From Lasiosphaeria ovina (taxonomy: Eukaryota; Ascomycota; Sordariomycetes; Sordariales; Lasiosphaeriaceae), in contig JAULSN010000004.1 in the NCBI GenBank assembly GCA_033439765.1, forward strand, positions 5,776,001 through 5,840,000: a DNA stretch of 64,000 bases, given 5' to 3'. Shown here piece after piece: positions 34,141-44,257 of the stretch. Each line of letters starts with the position of its first letter. Within the stretch, counting starts at the first letter, position 1. Under the pieces are notes generated by a model. That model was not told the origin of the DNA. It searched no databases and was given only the letters and a program-made list of their open reading frames with translations. The position numbers and the translations under genes were made by a program.

Positions 34141-36037
34141 TCAAGGCTCTGCGCTCTTCTCACTGCCTAATCTTACTCCTTGGCTTGGCCCATCAACCAG
34201 AGCCTTTTTCGACTCGCCCGTATCCGTATCCGTTTCCTGGGATGCGTGGCCCTGGGTTCCGAGCCGTATAAACGGAAGGAACAGGAAGCTTGCAGCGCTC
34301 AGCCCGACCGAGACTTGGAACGCCTTCTTGTACGGCACCATCGGGTCTGCCATGGCCTCTGCCGTTCCAGTAGCAGACACGAAAACGGCTGTCGACGCGC
34401 CCAAGGCCACAGCCGCACCCAGCCTGAAGAGCGTGTTGAAGATACCGCCCGCCAGCGCCTGCCTGTGCGACGGCAGAGATTGCATAACATACATCTAGGA
34501 GAACGTCAGCAACTTTCGTATCACTAAAGCGAGGGGCTGACTGACGTTGGCCACATTGAACTGGAAGTCAGCCCCGATGACGCTAATGATCAGTGCTGGG
34601 AAGATAAAGCGCCAGTAAGAGCTGTCCGGCCGCATCACGGACATCAGCACGTTCGCCGTGATGTACGCCAAGGATCCGAATGCCATGAGCAGCGTGTTGT
34701 TGACGCGGTGCAATATCGATCCAGCGATGATGTTGTATATCAGCCCGGCGATCGCCTGCGGGAGCAGATGGACGGCCACATCGAGGGGAGACAGATGTTG
34801 TAGCTCCTGCATGAAAAACGACAACCAGAACTGCGCTGATATAAACGACATGTAGCCAGGCAGACAGGCTAGGATGATCTGCGCCCCGAAACGATTAGCT
34901 ACCAACTCTGCTTGACGGTCTCCGGCCTGGGAGCTGAGGAGCCTCATACCAAGGTAAAATTGCGATCTTTCCAGATATGTGGGGGCATCAACGGGTTCGA
35001 ATAGATGCGCTCCCAAAAGACAAAAATAACCAACAGAAGAACCGCGATGACGAGCACGGCGATAATGTGTGCCGCTCCCCAACCATCAGTTGGCGCGAGA
35101 CTGACAAACGATAGTTAGTTATCTTCCAAAGAGCTCCCGTCATCAACACTCATGCGATCAATGACAACAGGACTCACGTTATCCCAGCAGTCAGCAACCC
35201 TGTTCCAAAAACCGTCAAGACGGTGCCGACCGAGTCAAAAGTCTTGATAAAAATCTTAAGTCTGTCCTTGAAGGGCTGCTCAGGCGGAAAAGCCTCAACT
35301 CTCGGTATTGTCCAGATGGCCAGCACTGTGAAGAGGGCCCAGAGGATGGCGATCAAGATGAAGGCGGCCCTCCAGTTGAACAGGCGGGTGGCGATGCCGC
35401 TGAAGATGCTACCAAACACGAAGCCGAGCGGGTTGCCGGCGCTGAAGGCCGAGAAGGCCAGGTTCTTGCGCTTCGATGGCTGAGTGTATGCTGCACCCAT
35501 GATTCCAATGGCTGGCGGAACCACCATCGCGGAACACAGGCCCACGACGCCACACACGACGTCCATCCAGAAGGGGTCCTGGGCGAAGGCCACCAGCAGC
35601 GAGAAGGCGGTAAAGGACACCATGCCCGCGAGGAAGACGGGCCGGCGGCCGAGCAGGTCCGCTAACTGGCCCAACCCGAGCTGGAAGGCGCCTGCTGTCA
35701 GCGCTGACGAAGCGGTGATCCAGGTGATCTCCCCCTGCGTCATGCCCAGGTCCCGCCCGATGCTCGCCGTGATGATGGAACTGGCGCCCTGGAAGAAGGA
35801 GCCTGTCGCCAAGGCGTTGGTCGCCTGGAACACAAACCCGATTTCCTGCACCGTGTTTTTGAAGCATGCCGGACGTTCGCCGAATGGCGTCTTGGTCGCC
35901 GCCGCCGGCACTGGTGTTGCGGCGCCGTCCGACTCGGCGCTGTGGGGTATGGAGCCCATGCCGCTAGCCGGCGCTTCCGCTTGCCCAGGGGACGGCTTCA
36001 CAGATGATTCGTGGGTTTCCATATCAGCGGCTGCCAT
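34141..36037 (-). CDS. MFS transporter, DHA2-like (drug:H+ antiporter or ammonium-transporter-like)
   Basis: Major facilitator, 565 residues from the ATG at 36037. Exons on the minus strand: 35178-36037, 34950-35100, 34546-34878, 34141-34494; introns are 77, 71 and 51 nt. The frame extends further upstream with other ATGs, but a TATA-like element at 36093-36104 favours the downstream start. The N-terminal tail (about 80 residues) is disordered and cytosolic. Family features are the first-half motif LADLLGRRPVFLAGM, WITASSALTAGAFQLGLGQL in helix 2-3, VPPAIGIMGAAYTQPSKRKN, and the second-half segment QSLPSHRQALAGGIFNTLFR. The helix count fits the 12-14 span DHA2 group, which includes drug exporters and the Amf1-type low-affinity ammonium transporter. 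The substrate is unknown. It lies in tandem with a secreted oxidase gene, which alone does not prove a pathway. Confidence 0.88.
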
Positions 36038-36092
36038 GGTTTCTGGTTGGACTGCTGATGCTGCTTGGCCCCAATGGTCTCTCATATTTTTT

Positions 36093-36104
36093 GAGCTATA
36101 TATA
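36093..36104 (-). promoter_or_regulatory. TATA-box-like element of the MFS gene
   Basis: The minus strand reads ACATATATATAG, 56-67 bases upstream of the chosen MFS start codon. It supports the downstream ATG at 36037 as start, since an ATG at 36085 would sit too close to the element. Confidence 0.45.
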
Positions 36105-37235
36105 TGTCGGAGACTGAGACACAGAGGAGAGATCTGAAAGAGAAGGCGAGACACTCAATGAGACCATGTCCTAGCTCTCATGGCGCGCCTTTGGCGCTAC
36201 ATACCCATCTGATCGCACCAGCCGGATCAGGTAAGCGGGCTCAGGAATAGAGATAAGACTGGTTAGGCCGTTTACGTATACTGCGTATAGCGGCCTTGTG
36301 AACCAGAACAGGGGTCGGCCCGAACTCGGACGCCGTTCCGGCCGTGGTTCCTGATCCTGACCGCGGGTGTGGTTGGTCAGCCGTGGGCGACAAAGTCCGA
36401 GACGGTTTGAAATCAGTCTTATTAGAAAGCGATTCCGTAAGCGGAAGACGTCACGGTGCTACTAACTAAGCGGGATCAGGACACTACGTTGACGAAATTC
36501 AGTCTTGGCAAACCAAGCTAAGAGGATTTATTTACCTGGCCCCGGTTCTTCAAAGTTCCGGCTCCGTTGCACCCGGCGGACCCAAGTAGAAAGTAAGCCG
36601 GGAACCAAAGTGTCAGCCTTGTTGAGCATTGATCACGAGGACAGCATGAAGCCTCAGGCGACTAGGCTGCACTGCAGGCACTGCCCTGTGCGGACCTATA
36701 AGGAGGCTGGCCACAATGGCTCCCCCAAGCTCCTCCCCATGGGACGCGGCGGAGGCGCCCAATAGCATGTAATGGCACCCGCGCCCAGCTGCTGCACGCC
36801 ACCTTTATGCTGTCACGAATATGGCCTCAGGATGGGGGTCCAGCGCGGACAGCGCGGCTGGCCGCGGGTATCTGGGGAGAAGGAAGGCATAACAAGTCTG
36901 CCGGGCGCATGCGACTGCTCTCTTGGCTGAGGGGCTCAAGAAGGGCTCTCTCTCTCCTTCTGTCTCTCGTGCATCTATCTTTTCTTGTTTCTGTCTGCCG
37001 AGTAACAAGGCTGTATATTTCTGAACATCTATCCATCTACATCCATCTCACCGTCTCGAGATAACTTGCGAGACCTGTCGTCAAACCAAGCCAGGAAGCT
37101 CCCACTGGAAAATCCGCCCCACGCTTGCCCGTCTTGACAAACGTACGAACCGACTGACCGCCTCGACAAGGCTCCCACCGCTAACACCTTCCCCTTTCTC
37201 AGCCAGCCAGCCAGCCAGCCAGATACACAGGCAAA
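36105..37235. other. Divergent intergenic region
   Basis: Between the MFS gene promoter (-) and the 80-residue protein gene (+). The right end is a pyrimidine-rich leader with an AGCC microsatellite at 37201-37222. No other coding unit is seen. Confidence 0.5.
37201..37222. repeat. AGCC microsatellite in a 5' leader
   Basis: Five to six AGCC units ending 14 bases before the start codon of the 80-residue protein gene, so probably in its 5' UTR. Confidence 0.7.
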
Positions 37236-37478
37236 ATGCCCTCCTCCTCAGCTGTCGTAGAGAGCACCGACCTCTCGTCCGCGACAGAGCCTGCGCCCGA
37301 GCTCGTAGCCGCCTCCAGCGAGCAGCAGCAGCAGCACACCCGCTCCGACAGCGTCGGGTCCGCCGTCACGTACGACGACGAGGCGCTCGATGCCTGCCCG
37401 GCGATGATCCGTCGCGACATGGAGTTTTTCCAGGCGCGGCTGCGACGGGCGTCGTCTTCGTCTTCGTCGTCGTCGTAG
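37236..37478 (+). CDS. Small hypothetical protein, 80 residues
   Basis: Short intronless frame with a strong start context (GGCAAAATGCC) after a long CT-rich leader typical of fungal genes. The protein is acidic at first (Ser/Glu/Ala-rich, with a QQQQ run), then has a more ordered segment DDEALDACPAMIRRDMEFFQARLRRAS, given here in part, that could form an amphipathic helix. It ends in a run of eight Ser encoded by TCG/TCT repeats. No signal peptide or membrane segment. I do not recognise a family. The start context, leader and the charged helix favour a real gene over chance; expression data would decide. Confidence 0.5.
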   Translation: MPSSSAVVESTDLSSATEPAPELVAASSEQQQQHTRSDSVGSAVTYDDEALDACPAMIRRDMEFFQARLRRASSSSSSSS

Positions 37479-38829
37479 GGTTAGCAAAAGTAGCTAGCTG
37501 GGCGGGAGGGTCATTGTTTGGATGTTTAAATGTGTGTGTGAGCATGAATCAGTATGACGGACGAGCTGGAGAGGAAGGGAGGGAGGCGTGGGACATGAAT
37601 TAATGACTGACTGACTAGCTGACTGCATTGATGGATGAGTTGGATGGAGGCGGATATACCCCCCGAGATTGTGTTATTGTGCCACGTTCGTTGGCTTTTG
37701 TTTCGCTGTCCTTCCTCATGTATGGTGTTGGAAAGTAGGCCTTTCATTTTTCCCTCATCTCATCGTTTGCTAATGAGGGTCTGTCACGATACGACAAAGC
37801 GGGTCAATATTTCTTTCCTATCTCTGCCTTGTTTCCCTTCGTCCCCCTTCGGTTTTTTTCCATCTTCCATCTTTCTGCCCTCGCGTCTTTCCTATACCTT
37901 CCAATTTACCAATCCGCACACGTGGAGACACGCACACGCTGCGACGAGTAATGGGTGTGTTAATGCCTTGTGCGAAAGTATTAGTTGAGGTAGTTTGCCG
38001 TAACGAGGCAGCATAGTGTTACGAGTTAATGAGTTAATGAGAAGAAAATTACTTTGCAGATATTATGGTAGTGATAAAAGACAACCTCGTGGGTGGAAAC
38101 GCCGTCTCGAGCTGCACATATCAGCTGCTTGGTGGTATGGAACGAGTAAAGGCCCAAGGTACAGCCGCGACATAATAGCATCCGGAACTGCGGAAGAGAA
38201 CATAAACGTCTGGCTTCGAGTCAGGTAGTACATATTTCAGTTTGTATATTTTGTTTTGATTCAAGAGGAAAGACAACAGTTGAAGATCAAAGGATGGAAG
38301 GATTGCGTCGTCCGAACCCTACAACTCTATTTAGCCTCTGCATGAACAAAGAGGGAGAATCATCTCGACCCTCAAGTACACAGATGAACAGTAAATAATA
38401 AACAATATGTATCTGACCTAACTTCTAAATCATACACCAGCCATAGTGACAGACCCCGGCTCTTAGAGGAACGCAATACAAAAATGCACAATTTCAACCC
38501 AATTAAATAACTACAACGTATAATTCTGGACGTAGATGCAGAACGCCTTTTAAAATGCACAAAATGCCCCCCTTCCGACAATCTCCTTTCTCCCTTGCTC
38601 GTTTTTTACTTCGTAAACTCATGGCAAGTGGCGTTTTGGCGCATAAAATGCTCAACAAATACCCCCCTCGTCCAGCAGGTCGGTGGGCCATATCAAGCCA
38701 CCCACCCGGATATTCTATCCAAATTCTAGTTATCCAAAAAAAGAATGATACGGCCACCCTTGTTTATCCAAATTTGTTTTTACAGCGAACCATCACCCAC
38801 ATGGAGAGGTGATGTATGCAAACCCTCGC
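37479..38829. other. Convergent intergenic region
   Basis: About 1.35 kb of AT-rich DNA holding the 3' ends of the 80-residue gene (+) and the oligopeptide transporter gene (-). No gene seen. Confidence 0.5.
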
Positions 38830-41800
38830 TCACCACACATCCGGCCCGAAATGCCCCCCCTCGGGCACCGTCAGGTACGAGCACGCCTGCCAGTCGCAGC
38901 CCTGCTTGTAGACCTCGGTGCCCCACCACGAGAAGCCCTTCATCCAGCCAGGATACAGGAAGCCAAAGAAGACAACCACGATGCCAAAGGCCAGGCCCGA
39001 GTCGAGGGCGGCGCTCAGCGTCATGGTGTACTTTGCCCACCAGGCCTGGGCGCGGTTCTTGATGAGGTAGTTGAACACGTAGCAGACGACGGCCCAGACG
39101 GAAAAGTTGAGGCCCGTGGCGGGGGGGATCCAACCGAGGGACCCGAAGAGCACGGGCAGGTTGATCTTGCGGACGATGCTGTCGCGGCGGTGGCGGGCGT
39201 AGAGCCAGAGCGGGATGGGCAGAATGGCGCCAATGACAAACGCCCAGACGAGGCAGCGGTAGGTGGCGTTGGGACCGAAGAACTCGCTCGGCCCAACGAC
39301 ACCCCACAGAATCGAGCCGTTGAAGTGCACGCGCGCGATGGGGCACGTGAAGCCGTTGATGGCCTGCGGCGTGCAGATGTCCGGCACGTTCTTGAACATC
39401 CAGTTAAGAACAGCGATCTGCGTCAGCGACGACACCACCGTCGCCACCATCTGCACCGCGAAGAGAATCCGCGGCGGAATCTTCATGTAGTGGCCGAGCT
39501 TCAGGTCGGCCGCGAACTTGATGCCCTGCGCCGACGAGATGTAGCCGTACGTCACGAACACCATGTTGGCCACGGGCCGCCCGGGGAACATGACGCCCGC
39601 CACCAGCTGGCAGATGAGGTAGATACTGCTGTGCTGATTCGTGACCGCCATGATGATGCCAATGGGGATGAAGAGGACGCTGCATATCCCCAAGGCAAGA
39701 AGGAGCCCGTACCACGGGAGGTGGATTGGATAACTACAAACATGTCAGCCAGCCTCTTTGACAATAGCTGTACCGCACGACTTACTATTCAACGACAAAA
39801 ATCCCAATGGCAGTCATGGACACAAACGTGGCCAGATACCACAGCATGGGTGCATCCTTGTATCTCCTCATTAGGCGGTTGTGGACGTCTTCCCGGCTCA
39901 TGAGATTATCCATGCTCAGCGAAGACCGCGCCGGGTTAAGCCGTGGGGCTTGACTGGGAGGACCGGACTGCTCGTTGGTTACTCCCGACACTGGCCGATA
40001 GGCGGCCTTTGGCTCTTCGCCCGTCTCGTCGAGCGACCGTCTCCACTGAGTCCAAATATCTTTCCCGTGCCAGCAGATTGTGTGGGTCAGGAGCGCGGCC
40101 AGGCCGGCGAACTGGACGCCGTAGCTCAGCACGTAGGTTATTGGGAGGAAGACTCGGCTGTATTTGGAGTAGGCCTCGCGGTCAAACACGAAGTCCTTGG
40201 TCAGAACCTTGCTGACATCATATACGTTTCCTGTGTTGTCGAAGACGGCTGCCGACAGAATTGGCATGTACGACGAGTAGAGCCAGTTGGAGTAGTAGGC
40301 GATGGGGGCAATGACCCACATGACGACGACAAGACCGCCGACCACGTTCATGGCCGCCCAGAAAGGCGTGAGGAGCGGAGAGCCAATGTAGGCAATCTGG
40401 GCCCAGTCAAATGTCACGGGGAACAGCCCCAGCCCCGAGACAACGCCGAACAGATTGGCCACGACGACATTGTCGGGGGCGAACCACGTGACAACGTTGA
40501 AGTAGCTTAGAGCCGGCATCAGCAGGCCGGGGAGGAAGTAGAAGAGAAAGGCCGACAGCCAGACGGCGTAGAAGAACTTCCACCGACTGATGGTCCAGCC
40601 GTTGGCCGCCTTGTTCTCCTCCTTGTGGAGCGTCGTGAACATGGCGGCCGACATGAGCGTGCCCGGCCATATCATGCCGCTTGGCCGGACCAGAAAGCGG
40701 CGAGTGAGTCCGGCAAAGGTGTAGCCGAGGATCTGCGTCGAGAGGGTGAGCAGGAGCTGGTATACGATTCCGGCGTCCTGCTTGTAGAACTGCGTCTGCT
40801 CGACGATGACGTCGGTCGCAAAGGCAAACCCAAACGACACGTTGCTGCTGACATAGACGCAGCTGTGCTCCTTCTCGTTCCACCGGCCCTGGGCGAGCCA
40901 CAGACGCACTCGCTCGGTCCAGCCCCTCTGCTCCAAGGGCACAATGGGTGGGCGCTCCGTGCTTGCGCTGATCATGGACGCGTTTTCGCTGCGCCATCCG
41001 TCGACGTATTCATTCTCAGGGTCGTCGCCACGCTTAAGGAAATAGTCCCACATGAGACCGAGAGGGTGCACAAGCAACAGCGCAATGACGGGAGTGATGG
41101 CGACACTGGGGTATCTCAAGGAAAAAAACAAATTGGTCGATGATCCAAGTACTGAAAACAATATAGACAGAATCCACATCCGGGGCGTGTTGATGGAGAG
41201 ACTCGTGTTATCGGTCGGCGCAACCGAGGCCCTGACTTGAGCATAGGGGGAGTTGTCTGGAGGGTCCTCGTCGTCTTCGGCATCCGAGTAGTCGGCGAGC
41301 GAGCCGTCTTGGCTGCCATCCTCGTCAACAAGCTTGGGGCTACTGACGAGGTCATTCAGTAGGGACGTTTCTGTCGTCCCAAAGCGGCCTTCGAGCCCCC
41401 CTATTGTGGTGGAGCCGCCCATTTCCTCCGACTGCCGGTGCGCCAGGCGTCTGGACGGCGGCCGTCCCGAGGCCACACTGCGCCGCCGTCTCGAGTTCGA
41501 GTGCCGGCGAACATGCTCCTCCGAGAACTCGCGCGTCTCCCCGTTGTCGTTGTCATTGTCATTGTCGTTGTCATTGCCATCAGCGCTGCCATTGGAGAGG
41601 GTGGGCGCCGGGGAGATGGCGCCATACGAGGGACTGGTGAAGCCCGCGGCTGATCGGAGGGAAGGGAGATCTTTGGTCATGAGGTCGGATGCCGGCTCGC
41701 TGCGAGTATCAGTATCAGTGGAGCTCTCGTCAGCCGTCGCCTCTGTGGTCTCGAGCCCGGGGCCATGAGGGTTCGGCGGCTGCGTATTTGTGTTGTTGGC

Positions 41801-41983
41801 GCTCTCGGGATGGGCTGCGTCGTCGCCGCGAAAGCGTAGGGCAGGTGGTGTTGGCGCAAGGGAGTTCGTCGTGGTGGAGGCGGGCGCTAGAGAGCGGAGG
41901 GGGAAGTCCTCGAGGTTTGAAGGAGAAGGCGCAAGCGGCGTGTCCAACGAGGAGCTTCTGCTGTGGCTGGGAGGGGGTGTCAT
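38830..41983 (-). CDS. Oligopeptide transporter (OPT family)
   Basis: Proton-coupled oligopeptide transporter, 1033 residues, plasma membrane. Exons on the minus strand are 39786-41983 and 38830-39733, with one 52-nt intron (donor GTAAGT, acceptor TTTGTAG after a GCTGAC branch site). The first about 270 residues are disordered, with a run of Asn-Asp repeats encoded by a hexanucleotide repeat near 41539-41580, and are longer than usual for the family. The membrane part begins at MWILSILFSVLGSSTNLFFS and carries clear OPT landmarks: FATDVIVEQTQFYKQDAGIV, LVRPSGMIWPGTLMSAAMFT, WAQIAYIGSPLLTPFWAAMN, MFPGRPVANMVFVTYGYISS and LGHYMKIPPRILFAVQMVAT. The C-terminus ends in PEGGHFGPDVW. Family members import tetra- and pentapeptides or glutathione-type substrates; which one is not readable from sequence. 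Confidence 0.93.
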
Positions 41984-42995
41984 ATGCCGGCCTGCCTATC
42001 TGGGAAGGATCAGGACGCAGATGACTCGCCCGGCCAGCGTTTTGTTTTTAGTGACGGCAGGTGCCCCGCAGCCACTGATCTTAGCTCGACGATGTCGGGT
42101 TCCGACTCCCAACTTATCACTCAGAAGGTGGGTAAGGTAGGTAAAGGAGCCCGGTGGAGCTGTATCGTGTTGCTGTTTCGTTTCGAGTTAGGAAACTCTC
42201 CACGATAACCTAAGCAGTGAGGCTGAACTAAGTGAAGTGCATATGGGTTAGGGGACGGTTGTTGTCATCTCAGCCGTTGTCGTTGCGCAGCAGACCATTG
42301 ATGATGCAACCGAGGTATGATGGAAGAGGGAACGAATCGAGAGCAGACGGAAAGGCGGCTGGCTGGCAGTGGCCCAGGCCCTAACGTTAGATCGTGGGAA
42401 CTGGGCACTTGCATTCCAGCCGCCTGTGGGCTGGAGACTGGACTGGCCCTAGCACTGGGGGTGGGGTGGGGTGGGGGCTACAGGGCTCAAGTGGTTAGGA
42501 ATCTTGGATCGCCCATTGGGGAGGCGCTAAACCGATCGCAGGGATGGGGCGACTAAGATTCGGTAGGTGCTAAGATCGGATTTCACCAGAGCTGAAGGAG
42601 AGGAAGACATCATAATGATTGATTTGATCAGATTGATTAGATAGAGCGCCAAAAGAAGGGACTTGTCTGAGTGCCATGTTCCGTAGAGCTTGCCAAGTCG
42701 CTGATGCAATCTGCCCTACCTACGGAGGTATCCTACGTTGGGATTCTGGCTCTTGATTGGGGATCCGCCTCTTCATTACACCTGACGTGCGGGAACGGCA
42801 TTCTTGGGTAACATAAGGACGGGAATCTTGATGACTACAAGAACGACCGGGCTTTCACAAGGTTGTGAAGCTCAGTGAAATCCAGGCGGGAAGGGCTTGC
42901 ATAGAGTGTACCTATGTTGAGCGCTGATCGTCCCGGAATCCAAACAAAACTCGCTCTTCTGCTCTTAAATATGTCGTGACCAGGGCCCTTTCCTT
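41984..42995. other. Intergenic region upstream of the OPT gene
   Basis: About 1 kb between the OPT start (-) and the 3' end of the SmE gene (-). No coding unit seen. Contains G-rich runs near 42460-42477. Confidence 0.5.
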
Positions 42996-43468
42996 CTATC
43001 CATTGATGCACTGGATTAGGGAGACATTGTCGCCCTTCAGAAGGATTTGCTAGAATCGCGTTAGCACTCCGGGTTCTCTTCAGCTGTTCTAGACGTAGGC
43101 CGTCCGTACCCCCAGTTCCCGTCTTGTCTCGACCTCGTTTGTCTTGGATTTGAGCTTGACCTCAACCGCGTTATCGATCTACAAAATAAAAGTTAGATGG
43201 GGGCGGGGGTGACCAGGTTGGAATTGCGCTGCTGCTTGCCACCAGGTTCATGAACTCGTCAAATCCCTAGATAGTCTTGTTAGCGATAATAGGCCGGCAG
43301 CGCGGGGTAGATCTCTGGTTTCCTTACGCGAATAGTGCCAACGATGCGGACTTCGAGCTGCTCGTACAGCCAGATCTGAACCGTCGAGTGCTGTTGCAGC
43401 AGACGGAAGAGGAAATTGATCGGGGGGAGCAGAACCCGGCGACCGCCACCGCCTCCTCGGCCAGTCAT
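42996..43468 (-). CDS. Small nuclear ribonucleoprotein SmE
   Basis: Core spliceosomal Sm protein E, 95 residues. It forms part of the seven-member Sm ring on U1, U2, U4 and U5 snRNAs in the nucleus. Four exons on the minus strand: 43328-43468, 43243-43266, 43110-43178, 42996-43049; introns are 61, 64 and 60 nt. The protein begins MTGRGGGGGRRVLLPPINFL, then has the Sm1 motif (VQIWLYEQLEVRIVGTIR, GFDEFMNL) and the Sm2 motif (ELGQILLKGDNVSLIQ), ending in CING. Its length matches the family. The second exon is only 24 nt, which automatic annotation can miss. It is head-to-head with the Mtr10 gene across 789 bp. Confidence 0.95.
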
Positions 43469-44257
43469 TATGTGCTGTTGGTGGTGGAAAGCTCGCGACT
43501 ATGTGGGTGAAGAAGGAAGGCGGGCTGAATGCTGAATCGTCGGTGTCGCGTCGAGACGTGACGTGAATTTGCGCCTCGGAAAGAATGCGGGCTGCTCCAT
43601 AGTGTAGAAGGCTGCAAGAGCGGTGCTGGCCCGTGCACCCCTTCTGTCGCTGGACTCTCAGTGAGCCAAAAGCGGGGTACGAATACAGTTACTGGCACAG
43701 CACTGTACGTGCAGCATTGTTGAAGCCACAAGCCACAGTCTGTCAGCCACGAGCGGCGCTATCTCTCCCAACCGACCTTGCGAGCCCCTCAGTGTGCGCA
43801 TTGGTGGGGCGGTGCAAGGATGTTAGGCTGCCTGATGCCAGACTTCTTTGCTTGACGCAGTGCAGTGACTGAGCTATCGCAGAAACCTTACGGTATTGAC
43901 TTTGGGACAGAAACACACCACTCTGAACGGACTGCTCGTTCTTTCCCTCCCGCGCCACATCTTCGCGTCGCCAACAGCCTGCCTGCTCTAGAAGCCAACT
44001 TACAGTGCCTACCAGCGCCTCACTTCAACTTTCTGTGCGGTCGCTCCACTCTTCCCAGGCCGCCTTTCACTGTCACCCCTCTGCCCGAGCGACACAAAGC
44101 ATCCACCCAGCCTGGTCGACAGAACTTAAGAGGAGGGGTTCGCCAATTTTGCAGCTGGCAGCGGCGGCCGCATAACAACACCCTCGCCCAAGTTCGCCAG
44201 ATTCACCCGCGGCTCACTTCTGCGTCACTCCTAGGCGACTGCTCGAAACCCGCGATC
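43469..44257. other. Shared divergent promoter region of the SmE and Mtr10-like genes
   Basis: 789 bp between two divergent start codons, so it should carry both promoters and leaders. CT-rich near 43935-44100 on the Mtr10 side. No clear TATA box is seen, as is common for housekeeping genes. Confidence 0.45.

Noticed and set aside
30501..36037. A biosynthetic gene cluster around the GMC oxidase and MFS transporter
   Set aside because: No polyketide, peptide or terpene synthase and no cluster regulator lies nearby.
36038..36154. Upstream extension of the MFS protein to earlier starts
   Set aside because: The residues are not membrane-protein-like and a TATA-like element lies inside this stretch.
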